NCBI GenBank assembly: GCA_037447655.1
Contig: JBBHKE010000176.1
Location: 310,001 to 374,000 of the forward strand
Direction: 5' to 3'
Length of the DNA: 64,000 nt
DNA from: Zygnema cylindricum
Taxonomy: Eukaryota > Streptophyta > Zygnematophyceae > Zygnematales > Zygnemataceae
Numbering within the stretch: position 1 is the stretch's first letter; every line of letters begins with the position of its first letter. The translations under genes were made by a program, and so were the position numbers. This document shows, piece after piece, positions 27,501-38,425 of this stretch. The notes below the pieces were generated by a model, which ran no database searches, was not told the DNA's origin, and saw nothing but the letters and a program-made list of their open reading frames with translations.

Positions 27501-28969
27501 TGTTAGCGCTAACTGATTGTGTAATTTAGGAAACAATTATTGTTATCGTTAACAATTTGTGTAAGTAAGGTAACCATTATTATTATCGCTATCAATTTTG
27601 TAATTTAGATATCAATTCTTGTTATCGCTAATTGCTTGTTTAATTTAGGTAACAATTTTTGTAATCGCTAACTGTTTGTAATATATAGATAACAATTCTT
27701 CTTATTGCTAAAAATTTGTGTAAGTTATATAACAATTTTTGTTATCGATAACTGTTTGTGTAATTTAGGTAATATTTCTTGTTATCGCTAATTATTTGTG
27801 TAATTTAGGAAATAATTCTTAATATCGCTAATTGTTTGTGTAATTTAGGTAACAATTCTTGTTATCGCTAACAGTTTGTGTAATTAAGGTAACAATTATT
27901 GTTATTGCTAAAAGTTTGTGTAATTTAGGTCAAAAATCATGTTATCGCTAACTTTTTGTGTAATTTAGGTAATAATTCTTGTTATCGCTAACTGTTTCTG
28001 TAAATTAGATAACAAATTTGTTATTGCTAACAGTTTGTGTAATTTAGGTAACAATTTTTATTATCGCTAATTGTTTGTGTAATTTAGGTAACAATAATTG
28101 TTATTGCTAACTGTTTGTTTAAGTTAGGTTACCATTCTTTTTAGCTCTTATAGTTTGTGTAAGTTAGATAACAATTGCTGTTAGCGCTAATTATTTGTTT
28201 AATTTAGGTAACAATTCTTGTTATCGCTAAGAGTTTGTGTAATTAAGATAACAATTATTGTTATTGCTAACTGTTTTTGTAATTTAGGTAATAATTCTTG
28301 TTATCGCTAACTGTTTCTGTAATTTTGGTATTAATTCTTGTTATCGCTAACAGTTTGTGAAATTTAGGTTATAATTTTTGTTATCGCTAATTGTTTGTGT
28401 AATTTAGGTAAGAATTCATGTTATTGCTAACACTTTGTGTAATTTAGGTAACAATTTCTATTATCGCTAATAGTTTGTGTAATTTAGATTAAAATTCCTG
28501 TTATCACTAATTGTTTATGTCATTTAGGGAATAATTCCTATTATCGCTAATAGTTTGTGTAAATTAGGTACCAATTATTGTTATCGCTAACAAATTGTGT
28601 AATTTAGGTAACAATTCCTGTTATTGCTAACTGTTTGTGTAATTTAAGTAACCATTTTTGTTAGCGCTAATAGTTTGTGTAAGTAAGATAAGAATTCTTG
28701 TTTTCGCCAACAGTTTTTTTTAATTTAGGTAACAATAATTGTTATTGCTAACTGTTTGTTTAAGTTAGGTTACCATTTTTGTTAGCTCTAACAGTTTGTG
28801 TAAGTTAGATAACAATTATTGTTATCGCTAACGGTTTGTGTAATTTAGGTAACAATTCCTGTTATTGCTAACTGTTTGTGTAATTAAGGTAACAATTTCT
28901 GTTATCGCTAACTGTTTATGTAATTTAGGTAACAATTCTTGTTATCGCTAACTGTTTATGTAATTTAGA

Positions 28970-29340
28970 TATCAATTCCTATTATTGCTAACAGTTTAAG
29001 TTAGGAAACATTTCCTGTTAGTGTTAATAATTTGTGTAATTTAGGTAACAATTCCAATTAGGGCTAACAGTTTGTGTAAGTTACATATCAATTTCGATTA
29101 GAGCTAACAATTTGTGTAAGTTAGGTAACAATTCATGTTATCGCTAACAGTTTGTGTTATTTAGGTAACAATTCTTGTTTTTCGCTAATAATTTCTGTAG
29201 TTTAGGTAACAATTTCGGTAAGCGCTAATAGGTTCTGTAATTTAGGTAACAATTCTTGTTATCTCTAATTGTTTGTGTGATTTAGATAACAATTCTTGTT
29301 ATCGCTAACATTTTGTGTAATTTAGGTAAGAATTATGTTA
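28970..29340 (-). repeat. Marker block, inverted copy 2
   Basis: Contains the truncated-monomer signature (AGTTTAAGTTAGGAAAC at about 28993), the GATATGTAAC unit (seen here as GTTACATATC), the GCGAAAA unit and the AAACTACA unit in inverted orientation. It is shorter than the other copies by several monomers. It lies about 4.9 kb from inverted copy 1, similar to the about 5.2 kb between the forward copies. Confidence 0.8.
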
Positions 29341-29740
29341 TCGCAAACTGTTTGGGTAATTTAGGAAACAATTTTTCTTATCGCTAACAGTTTGTATAAG
29401 TTAGCTAAACATTCTTGTAAGCGCTAACAGTTTGTGTAATTTTGATATCAATTCTTCTTATCACTAATTGCTTGTGTAATTTATGTAACAATTCTTGTTT
29501 TTCGCTAATAATTTGTGTAGTTTAGGTAACAATTTCGGTAAGCGCTAATAGTTTCTGTAATTTAGGTAACAATTCTTGTTATCTCTAATTGTTTGTGTAA
29601 TTTAGATAACAATTCTTGTTATTGCTAACATTTTGTGTAATTTAGGTAAGAATTATGTTATCGCAAACTGTTTCGGAAATTTAGGAAACAATTTTTCTTA
29701 TCGCTAACAGATTGTGTAAGTTAGCTAAACATTCTTGTTA
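29163..29740 (-). repeat. 320-bp tandem segmental duplication (8 monomers)
   Basis: The text from about 29163 repeats from about 29483 with a 320-bp offset. It includes the rare TTGTTTTTCGCTAATAATTT, GTAGTTTAGG, ATTTCGGTAAGCGC, TAAGAATTATGTTATCGC and TTAGCTAAACATTC variants. Only a few base differences separate the copies, so this is a recent duplication by exactly eight units. Confidence 0.85.
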
Positions 29741-29748
29741 GCATTAAC

Positions 29749-30022
29749 CGCTAACCGTTTGTATAAGTTAGGTGAAGATTCCTGTTATCAGAAACTGCTT
29801 CTGTAATTTAGGTAAATATTATTGTTAGCACTAACATTTTCTGTAAGTTAGGTAAATATTCCTGTTATCGTTAACAGTTTGTGTAAGTTAGATAACAATT
29901 CCTATTATCGATAACAATTTGTGTAATTTAGGTTACAATTCTTGTTATCGCTAATTGTTTGTGTAATTTAGGTAACAATTATTGTTATCGCTAATTGTTT
30001 TAATAAATTAGATAACAATTAT
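29749..30022 (-). repeat. 273-bp segmental duplication, copy 1
   Basis: Nearly identical to 32189-32462, at an offset of 2,440 bp (61 monomers). Shared rare variants include CGCTAACCGTTTGTATAAG, GGTGAAGATTCC, CAGAAACTGCTTCTG and TTTTAATAAATTAG. This copy stops exactly where the non-satellite insert begins, so the insert marks a rearrangement breakpoint. Confidence 0.88.
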
Positions 30023-30152
30023 CTAGCTTCCTCTCCAATTTCTCAATGACTGCGACAAGTTTGAGAGTTGGAGAGAGAAGTTAGAGATAGACTGCCTCGA
30101 CTTCTATATTTCTTTTCAGACCTAGAAAATACTAATAAAACCATTAGTTTCT
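30023..30152. other. 130-bp non-satellite insert with hairpin potential
   Basis: Unrelated sequence starting CTAGCTTCCTCTCC and ending AGTTTCTACA interrupts the array. It holds an imperfect inverted repeat with arms at about 30027-30045 and 30062-30080 (shared cores CTCTCCAA/TTGGAGAG and CTCA/TGAG) around a 16-base loop. No clean target duplication is visible and there is no ORF. It could be a small transposon relic, a captured fragment or repair filler. Origin unknown. Confidence 0.8.
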
Positions 30153-32188
30153 ACAGTTAGCGCTAACTATTTGTGTAATTTAGGTAACAATTCTTGTTAT
30201 TGCTAAGACTTTGTGTAATTTATGTAACAATTATTGTTATCGCTAACAGTTTGTGTAATTTAGGTAACAATTCCTATTATTGCTAACTATTTGTGTAATT
30301 TAGCTGACAATTCTTGTTATCGCTAACTATTTGTGTAATTTAGGTAACAATTCTTGTTATCGCTAACTTTTTGTGTAATTTAGGTAACAATTTTTATTAT
30401 CGCTAATTGTTTGTCTAATTTAGGTAACAAATCGTGTTATCGCTAAAAGTTTCTATAATTTAGGTAATTATTCTAATTATCGCTAATAGTTTATGTAATT
30501 TAGGTAACAATTCATATTAGCGCAAACTGTTTGTGTAATTTAGGTAACAATTATTGTTATCGCTAACAGTTTGTGTAATTTAGGTAACAATTCCTGTAAT
30601 CACTAATTGATTGTTTAATTTAGGTAACAATTCTTGTTATCGTTAATTGTTTGTGTAATTTAGGTAAAAATTCCTGTTTTCCCTAAAAGTTTCTGTATGT
30701 TAGGAAGCCATTTTTGCTAGCGCTAATAGTTTGTGTAAGTAAGATAACAATTCTTGTTATCGCTAAGTGTTTGTGTAATTTAGATAACAACTCTTCTTAT
30801 CGCTAACTGTTTGTGTAATTTAGGTAACAATTGTTGTTATCGTTAACAGTTTGTGTAATTAAGGTAATAATCCTGTAATCGCTAAAAGTTTGTGTAATTT
30901 AGATAACAATTCTCGTTATCCCTAACCATTTGTGTAATTCAGGTATCAATTCCTATTATTGCTAACAGTTTGTGTTATTTAGGTAACAATAATTGTTATC
31001 CCTACCAGTTTGTGTAATTAAGATTACAATTCCTGCATTTGCTAACTGTTTCTGTAATTTAGGTAACAATTCCTGTTATCGCTAAATGTTTGTGTAATTT
31101 AGGTAACAATTCTTGTTATCCCTAATAGTGTGTGTAATTTAGGTAACAATTCTTGTTATCGCTAACTGTTGGTGTAATTTAGATTACAATTCTTGTTATC
31201 GCTAACAGTTTGTGTAATTTAGATAACAATTTTTGTTATCGCTAACTGTTTTTATAATTTAGGTTACAATTCCTTTAATCGCTAACAGTTTGTGTAATTT
31301 AGGTAACAATTCATGTCATCGCTAATGGTTTGTGTAATTTAGGTAACAAGTCTTGTTATCGCTAACTGTTTGTGTAAATTAGATAACAATTCCTGTTATC
31401 GCTAACAGTTTGTGTAATTTAGGTAACAATTCTTGTTATCGCTAATACTTTGTGTAATTAAAGTAACAATTCCTATTATCGTTAATGTTTGTGTAATTTA
31501 GGTAACAATTCCTGTTATCGCTAATAGTTTGTATAATTAAGGAAACAATTCCTATTATTGCTAAATGTTTATGTAATTTAGGTAACAATTCCTGTTATAG
31601 CTAATAGTTTGTCTAATTTAGGTAACAATTATTGTTATCGCTAACAATTTGTGTAATTTGGGTAACTATTGCTGTTATCGCTAATTGTTTGTGTAAGTTA
31701 GGTAACCATTCTTGTTAGCTCTAACAATTTGTGTAAGTTAGATAAAAAATCCTGTTATTGCTAAATGTTTGTGTAATTTAGAATATAATTTCTGTAATTC
31801 GCTTTCAGTTTGTGTAATTACTGTTAGCGCTAAATGTTTCCATAATTTAGGTAACAATTCTTGATATCGCTAACAGTTTGTGTAATTTAGGTAACAATGC
31901 TTATTATCGCTAACAGTTTGTGTAATTTAGGTAACAATTCCTGTTAGTGCTAATAGTTTTTGTAATTTAGGTAACAATTCTTTTTATCGTTAATTGTTTG
32001 TGTAATTTAGGTAACAATTCTTGTTATTGCTAACAGTTTGTGTAATTTAGGTAACAATTCATGTTATCATAAACAGTTTGTGTAATTTAGATAACAATTC
32101 TTTTTATCGCTAACTGTTTGTGTAATTTAGGTATTAATTTTTGTTAGCGCTAACTGTTTGTGTAATTTAGGAAACAATTATTGTTATC

Positions 32189-32462
32189 GCTAACCGTTTG
32201 TATAAGTTAGGTGAAGATTCCTGTTATCAGAAACTGCTTCTGTAATTTAGGTAAATATTATTGTTAGCACTAACATTTTCTGTAAGTTAGGTAAATATTC
32301 CTGTTATCGTTAACAGTTTCTGTAAGTTAGATAACAATTCCTATTATCGATAACAATTTGTGTAATTTAGGTTACAATTCTTGTTATCGCTAATTGTTTG
32401 TGTAATTTAGGTAACAATTATTGTTATCGCTAATTGTTTTAATAAATTAGATAACAATTATT
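32189..32462 (-). repeat. 273-bp segmental duplication, copy 2
   Basis: Partner of 29749-30022. Here the array continues uninterrupted past the point where copy 1 is broken (GATAACAATTAT followed by TGTTATCAC), which shows what the broken copy looked like. Confidence 0.88.
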
Positions 32463-35400
32463 GTTATCACTAACTTTTTCTGTAATTTAGGTAACAAGTC
32501 TTGTTATCGCTAACTGTTTGTGTAAATTAGATAATAATTCCTGTTATTGCTAACACTTTGTGTAATTTAGATAACAATTCCTGTTATCGCTAACTGTTTG
32601 TGTAAGTTAGGTAACAATTTATGTTAGCGCAAATAGTTTGTGTAATTTAGGTAACAATTCCTGTTAGCGCTAACTGTTTGTGTAATTTAGAAAACAATTA
32701 TTGTTATCGCTAACAGTTTGTGTAATTTATATAATAATTTCTGTTATCGCTAACTGTTTGTGTAGTTTAGGTAATAATTTTTGTTATCGCTAATTGTTTG
32801 TGTAATTTAGGTAACAATTATTGTTATCGCTAACAGTTTGTGTAATTTAGGTAACAATTCTTGTTATCGCTAACTGTTTGTGGAATTTAGATATCAATTC
32901 ATGTTATTGCTAACAGTTTGTGTAAGTTAGGAAACGGTTTTTGTTTGCGCTAAGAATTTGTGTAATTTAGGTTAGAATTCTTGTTAAGGCTAATTGTTTT
33001 TGTAATTTAGGTAACAATTGTTTTTAGCGCTAATTGTTTGTGTAATTTAGGTAACAATTCTTGTTATTGCTAATTGTTTGTGTAATTTAGGTAACAACGC
33101 GTGTTATCGCTTCATGTTTGTGTAATTTAGATAACAATTCTTGTTATCCCTAACAGTTTGTGTAAGTTAGGTAACAATTCTTGTTATCGCTAACAGTTTA
33201 TGTAATTTAGGTAACAATTCTTGTTATCTCTAATTGTTTGTGTAATTTAGGTAACAATTCTTGTTATCGCTAACAATTTGTGTAATTTAGGTAAGAATTC
33301 ATGTTATTGTAAACAGTTTGTGTAATTTAGATAACAATTTCTGTTATCGCTAACTGATTCTGTAATTTAGGTAATAATTATTGATATCGCTAATTGTTTG
33401 TGTAATTTAGGTAACAACTCTCGATATCGCTAACTGATTGTGTAATTTAGGTATTAATTCTTGTTAGCGCTAACTGTTTGGGTAATTAAACAAACAATTC
33501 TTGTTATCGCTAATAGTTAGTGTAAGTTAGGTAACCATTTTTTTTAGCGCTAACAGTTTGTGTAATTAAGAAATTAATTGTTGTTATCGCTAATTGCTTG
33601 TGTAATTTAGGTAAGAATACTTGATAGCACTAACAGTTTGTGTAAGTTAGGTAACAATCATTGTTATCGCTAACTGTTTGTAAAATTTAGATAACAATTC
33701 TTGTTATTACTAATAGTTTGTGTAATTTAGGTAACAATTATTTTTATCGCTAACTGTTTGTGTAATCTAGGTAACAATTCCTGTTATCGCTAATAATTTG
33801 TGTAACTTAGGTTACAATTCTTGTTATCGATAATTGTTTGTGTAATTTAGGTAACAATTCCTGTTATCGCTAAAAGGTTGTGTAGGTTAGGTAACCATTT
33901 TTGTTAGCACTAATAGTTTGTGTAAGTTAGGTAACAATTCTTGTTATCGCTAACTATTTGAGTAAATTAGGTAATAATAGTTGTTATTGCTAACTGTTTG
34001 TGTAATTTAGGTAACAATTTTTGTTAGCTCTAGCAGTTTGTGTAAGTTAGATAACAATTGTTGTAAGCGTTAACTATTTGTGTAATTTAGGTATCAATTC
34101 CTATTATTGCTAACATTTTGTGTAATTTAGGTAATAATTATTGTTATCCTTAATAGTTTTTGTAATTTAGGTAACAATTCTTGTTATCGCTAACTGTTTG
34201 TGTAATTCACGTAACAATTACTATTATCGCTAACAGTTTGTGTAATTTAGGTAACAATTTTTGTTATTCCTAATAGTTTGTGTAATTTAGGTAACAATTC
34301 TTGTTATCGCTAACTGTTTGTGTATTTAGGTAACAATTCTTGTTATCGCTAACTGTTTCTGTAATTTAGGTTACAATTCGTGTTATCGCTAACAGTTTGT
34401 GTAATTTAGGTAACAATTCCTGATATCGCTAATAGTTTGTGTAATTTAGGTAACAATTCTTGTTATCACTAACTTTTTCTGTAATTTAGCTAACAATTCT
34501 TGTTATCCCTAACAATTTGTGTAATTTAGATTAGAATAGTTGTTATCGCTATATATTTGTGTAATTTAGATAATAATTCCTGTTATCGCTGACTATTTTT
34601 GTTATTTAGGTAACAAATCTTGTTATCGCTAACTGTTTGTGTAATTTAGGTTACAATTCTTGTTATCTCTAATAGTTTGTGTAATTTTGGTTACAATTCC
34701 TGTTATTGCTAACAGTTTGTGTAATTTAGGTAATAATTCTTGTTATCCCTAACAGTTTGTGTAATTTAGATTACAATTCTTGTTATCGCTAACAGTTTGT
34801 GTAATTTAGATAACAATTCTTGTTATCGCTAATAGTTTGTGAAATTTAGGTAACAATTCTTATTATCGCTAACAGTTTGTGTAATTTAGGTAACAATTCC
34901 TGTTATCGCTAATTGTTTGTGTAATTTAGGTAACAATTCCTGTTATCGCTAATAGTTTGTGTAATTAAGGTAACAAGTCCTATTATCACTAAACATTTGT
35001 GTAATTAAAGTAACAATTCCTGTTATCGCTAACAGTTTGTGTAATTTAGGCAACAATTTCTGTTATCGCTAACTGTTTCTGTAATTTAGGCAACAATTCT
35101 TGTTATCGCTAACAGTTTGTGTAATTTAGGTCACAATTCCTGTTATCGCTAACTCTTTGTGTAATTTAGATATTAAATCCTGTTATTGGTAACAGTTTGT
35201 GTAAGTTAGGAAACAGTTCTTGTGAGCGCTAAGAATTTGTGTAATTAAGGTGACAATTCCTGTTAGGGCTAACTGTTTTTGTAATTTAGGTATTCTTGTT
35301 AGAGCTAACAATTTGTGTAATTTTGTTAGTAATTCCTGTTATCACTAAAAGTTTGTGTAAGTTAGGTAACCATATTTGTTAGCGCTAATAGTTTGTGTAA

Positions 35401-35507
35401 GTTAGATAACATTTCTTGTTATCGGCAACTGTTTCTGTAATTTAGGTAACAATTATTGATATCACTAACAGTTTGTGTAATATAGGTAACAATTCTTGTT
35501 ATCGCTA

Positions 35508-35512
35508 ACTGT
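35508..35512. repeat. Target-site duplication ACTGT, left of copia
   Basis: ACTGT here and ACTAT at 41660-41664 differ by one transition. Joining GCTAACTGT to the sequence after the right copy (TTGTGTAATTTAGG) restores a perfect satellite monomer, which confirms the element boundaries. Confidence 0.75.
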
Positions 35513-36409
35513 TGTTGTTCTACGACCACCGGTGCAGGTGGAGGAGCAGCAATAGTAGTAGAAGTAGACATGATACACTCTCAGAAGCTATCAAGAATCT
35601 TACCAAACAGCTGTTTTCAAGTGCTCACCAATTCTTGCAAAGGATCCAAACCTCACAAAACTATATCAGAATATAGAGTAGCATAAACACTGACAACTCT
35701 TAAAGTTTCAGCAAAATTGACCTGACAACACTAATGATGTAATACTTAGAAGTTGCCCAAAAACTGTCTGCAATTTTACTACTTGGAAGTCTGGATACAT
35801 AAAAAGCTCTAAGTCCTAAGTCTTATACTTTCAGTGTTCAATCGCCGATACAAGTGTACCTGAAAGGTACGTCCAAAATCAACCCACCTATTGAGATCTA
35901 CGTGTTCCTAATCCTGCCAACATAATCTATCTTCGTACAATCAATATTACTCAGAACCTATATTAAGTGATTGTAGAAATACTTGTCGGCTAAGTCACTT
36001 CTGATACTCTTATGAATCTCGTCCGTTGACTTGATTCATATCAATTGCAACTGCGTTGTCCCGTATTGGATCACATTCACATCACCCGCGGCTACGGTGT
36101 CGCGCATCAAATCATATCTAAGATAGCAGCAGCTGCGTTGTCTGTACAGATCATATCCAAAGTAACCGCAGCTGCGTTTTTCCTTTCTGTGTTGCAGTTT
36201 CGCAGCTGCGCTGCTTTGTGTGCATAGCAACTGCGCTGCTGCGCTGCTCTGTCAGCATAGCAGCTGCGCTGCTCTGTCTGCATAGCTGCACCGTTGTCTT
36301 GTACTGGACTCAAGTGATGACGCATATCCTTTTGAAACTTACACTACAAATTACTACCTTTCTACCGTTACACTAATATACTGAGACTTAAAGCATTCCG
36401 AAATCAACA
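35513..36409 (-). repeat. Copia 3' LTR, 897 bp
   Basis: On the minus strand it starts TGTTGATTTCGG at 36409, directly after the polypurine tract, and ends CGTAGAACAACA at 35513, directly at the satellite. It pairs with 40764-41659. It keeps an ATG at 35571 and an open frame to its end (differing from the other LTR by two residues), matching the gag start seen in the 5' LTR. Confidence 0.94.
36180..36300. repeat. GC-rich minisatellite inside 3' LTR
   Basis: Several degenerate copies of a unit like AGCTGCGCTGCTCTGT plus CTGCATAGC, roughly 27 bp. CAGCTG and GCTGCGCTGC motifs recur. The corresponding stretch of the 5' LTR (41440-41545) has the same units with different point changes, so the minisatellite predates insertion. 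It stands out strongly against the AT-rich array. Confidence 0.8.
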
Positions 36410-36416
36410 CTCCCCT
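36410..36416 (-). other. Copia polypurine tract
   Basis: On the minus strand CTTTAGGGGAG lies directly against the TGTTG start of the 3' LTR. A purine run in this position primes plus-strand DNA synthesis in LTR retroelements. Position and composition both fit. Confidence 0.85.
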
Positions 36417-36671
36417 AAAGCTTTAGACTCAGTGTATCAGCGCGGCTGCGATGTGGCACTTAGTGCATCATGGCAGCATAGCAGCACAGCCATAGCAGCG
36501 CAACATAGCAGCGCAGCCATAGCTGCGCAACATGGTAACATAGCAGTGCAGCAAACCAACTAATCACCTGGGTCCACTACATCCTAATTTTGGGCTATCG
36601 TAGCATGGCAGTATCCCAGTGGAGCTATTCACCTATTCACCCAATCCTACTGCATTCGTACAATAGTTCAA
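36417..36671 (-). other. Copia 3' untranslated stretch with CAGC-rich repeats
   Basis: Lies between the end of pol and the polypurine tract. From about 36430 to 36545 it holds degenerate tandem copies of CATAGCAGCGCA-like units, similar in composition to the LTR minisatellite. No open frame of note. Confidence 0.65.
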
Positions 36672-37155
36672 CTAGGGAGCAAGAAGAGCTTTAGTAAGCA
36701 TATCAGCAACCATTCTTGCATCTAGCTAATAGCATAATTTGATCACCTTAGAGAACACTTTTTCTCTTACAAATTTAATCGTACATCCATGTGCTTACTC
36801 TTGAAGTGGTGACTTGGGTTAGAGGCAATGGCAATGGCAGCCTGGTTATCACACCAGATCACTTGTGGCCCAACCTGCATGTATCCTAGTTCTTACAACA
36901 TGGATTTTACCCATAAGAGTTCTTTGAGGGCCGAGCTTGCTGCCATATATTTTGACTCCATTGTTAACTGCGCTGTAACCTTTTGAAGTTTGCTGCTCCA
37001 GCAGCACGTTCTGTTCCCAATATGCAAAACAAATCCCGTGGTGGATTTCCAGCTTGGCATGTCGCCATAGCTTGCATCACTCCACGTTTGCAGCTTCACT
37101 TCTCCTCCGCCTAGCGTGAGTTTGAGGTCTTTTGTTCCTACTAAATATCCTTAAG
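36672..37155 (-). pseudogene. Copia RNase H domain (broken)
   Basis: The C-terminal part of the pol polyprotein, which degrades the RNA strand of the RNA/DNA hybrid during reverse transcription. The first acidic residue is in WSDASYGD, the second in TMESKYMAAS (37099-36893), the third in WCDNQAAIA and the conserved histidine region in SKHMDVR, all in the expected order, so the active-site residues survive. A one-base frameshift near 37150 separates it from the reverse transcriptase. TAA at 36895-36893 interrupts it, a further shift lies near 36775, and TAG is at 36728-36726. The pol end is recognisable as ADMLTKALLAP followed by TAG at 36674-36672, a typical copia C-terminus. Confidence 0.9.
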
Positions 37156-38160
37156 ACTCTTCTTGCTGCATCAAAATCAGATTTTCTCGGATTCTCTAAA
37201 CTTCTGCTCAGTATCCCAACTACTGCAGCAATGTCAGGGCGGGTACAGTTCATGAAATATATTAAGCTTCCCACTATTTGTCTATAAGGTATTAGTGTCA
37301 TAAGATCATTCTCCCCTGACTCTAAATACTCGGTAACAATAACACTTGGTACTGTCTCTTCTCACTCTAACTTCTGCCGAAACTCCATTGGAGTTAGACA
37401 TCCTTTTGCCCCCCGCATTCCATACTCATCTAACATGTTTCCAATAGCCTCTTTTTGAGTTAATTTTATTACTTTTTTATTTCAGTCCCTCCCTACCTGG
37501 ATTCCCAGAATATACTTTGCCTCACCTAGGTCTTTCATCTGGAACCGTGAGTTTAGAGATGTTTTGATTTTTTTCATTTTTGCCATTGATTTGCTAATTA
37601 ATAGTAAATCATCTACATACACCGCTATATATACTATCCCATTTTCACCCTTTAGAACGTAGACAGAGTGATCATAACTTATCATTTGAAATCCTAGACT
37701 GGTCAAGAATTCATCAAGCTTCAGATTCCATTGCCTAGGGGCCTGTTTTAGGCCGTACAAATATTTTAGCAACTTGCATACTAAGTGTTTTTTTCCTGGT
37801 TCTGCATACATTTCAGGTTGCTGCATGTAAATGGTCTCTTCTAGTTCTCCATGCAAAAAGGCCGTCTTTACATCCATCTGATGAATTTCCATATCTTTTA
37901 TAGCAGTTAGGGACAACAAAATCCTAACTGTCGCAAATCTTACAACCGGAGAAAATGTTTCTTCAAAATCAATTCCTTCCTTTTGATTATAACCCTTTGC
38001 CACAAGTCTGGCCTTATATCGTTCAATGGTGTTATCGAGATTTAACTTCACCTTGAATACCCATTTGTTGCCGATCGCCTTTCGGTCTGGAGGAAGTTCC
38101 ACAAGCTCCCATGTTTGGGCCTCCATGATCGACTTCAGTTTGTCTTTTCCTGCCTTGATT
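37156..38160 (-). pseudogene. Copia reverse transcriptase (RVT_2 type, broken)
   Basis: RNA-dependent DNA polymerase of the element. The longest open piece, 38126-37482, holds the copia-type sequence: NKWVFKVK at the N-terminal end, ARLVAKGYNQKEGIDF, the MDVKTAFLHG motif with one catalytic Asp, YGLKQAPRQW, and the active-site YVDDLLLIS, intact. Codons upstream of 38126 (from about 38160) are in frame and fit the family, so 38126 is not a true start but an internal Met of the polyprotein. TGA at 37484-37482 and TGA at 37364-37362 interrupt the same frame. It then continues as TLIPYRQIVGSLIYF and CTRPDIA, the connection to RNase H, before a frameshift near 37150. Catalytically the core looks complete, but the frame is dead. 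Confidence 0.95.
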
Positions 38161-38425
38161 TAGTGATTCTGCTTTGGTGGTTAGAAGGCCTCTTAGATGG
38201 TCAAGGGCTCCCCTGAGGCTGTCGAGTAGGCAAAGTGAGAGCTTGCTTACAGGCGGCTGCTAGATCTTTTTCCCCCCGGAAGTTGTGAGGTTGGGATTGT
38301 CAGATGCCGCGCATTGCGCTGATTGCGATGATTGCGCTGGTTGCTATCCGTGTGTATTCACTGCTGGTGGTTTGGTTGGAACTGAACTGGATGAGGAATT
38401 CGGAGAGAGTCGGACTTTGGAGACA
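38161..38425 (-). pseudogene. Copia integrase-reverse transcriptase linker (degraded)
   Basis: In copia elements a poorly conserved linker joins integrase to reverse transcriptase. Here it has stops in all readable frames, and the frames on its two sides differ, so at least one indel lies in it. Open stretches on the opposite strand (38285-38522) have no support and are chance. Confidence 0.6.

Larger units (their letters stand above)
23095..30022 (-). repeat. 40-bp satellite array, reverse orientation, first part
   Basis: The same satellite read as reverse complement: GGTAACAATTCTTGTTATC preceded by TTTGTGTAATTTA. About 173 units with both monomer types. Marker-block copies lie in it. Partial monomers disturb the 40-bp phase in places, for example near 27485, where the GTGTAATTT segment is missing. 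No coding potential. Confidence 0.97.
30153..35512 (-). repeat. 40-bp satellite array, reverse orientation, second part
   Basis: Satellite resumes at GTTAGCGCTAAC and runs to the copia insertion; about 134 units. One deletion monomer lies near 31810 and another at about 35290 (GGTATTCTTG, ACAAT missing). Otherwise ordinary array. Confidence 0.97.

Noticed and set aside
30023-30152. tRNA or small structured RNA in the non-satellite insert
   Set aside because: A hairpin is present, but no cloverleaf, TTC-loop box or other RNA-gene signature could be placed.
35513-35571. Gag-like coding sequence at the left edge, first read as the truncated remnant of a second tandem copia element
   Set aside because: The direct repeat ends precisely at CAACA next to the satellite, the other LTR has the primer site right there, and target duplications match. 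The coding sequence is part of the LTR itself.
36036-36325. Overlapping ORFs on both strands in the 3' LTR
   Set aside because: They arise from the GC-rich minisatellite, carry no known domain, and overlap each other on opposite strands.
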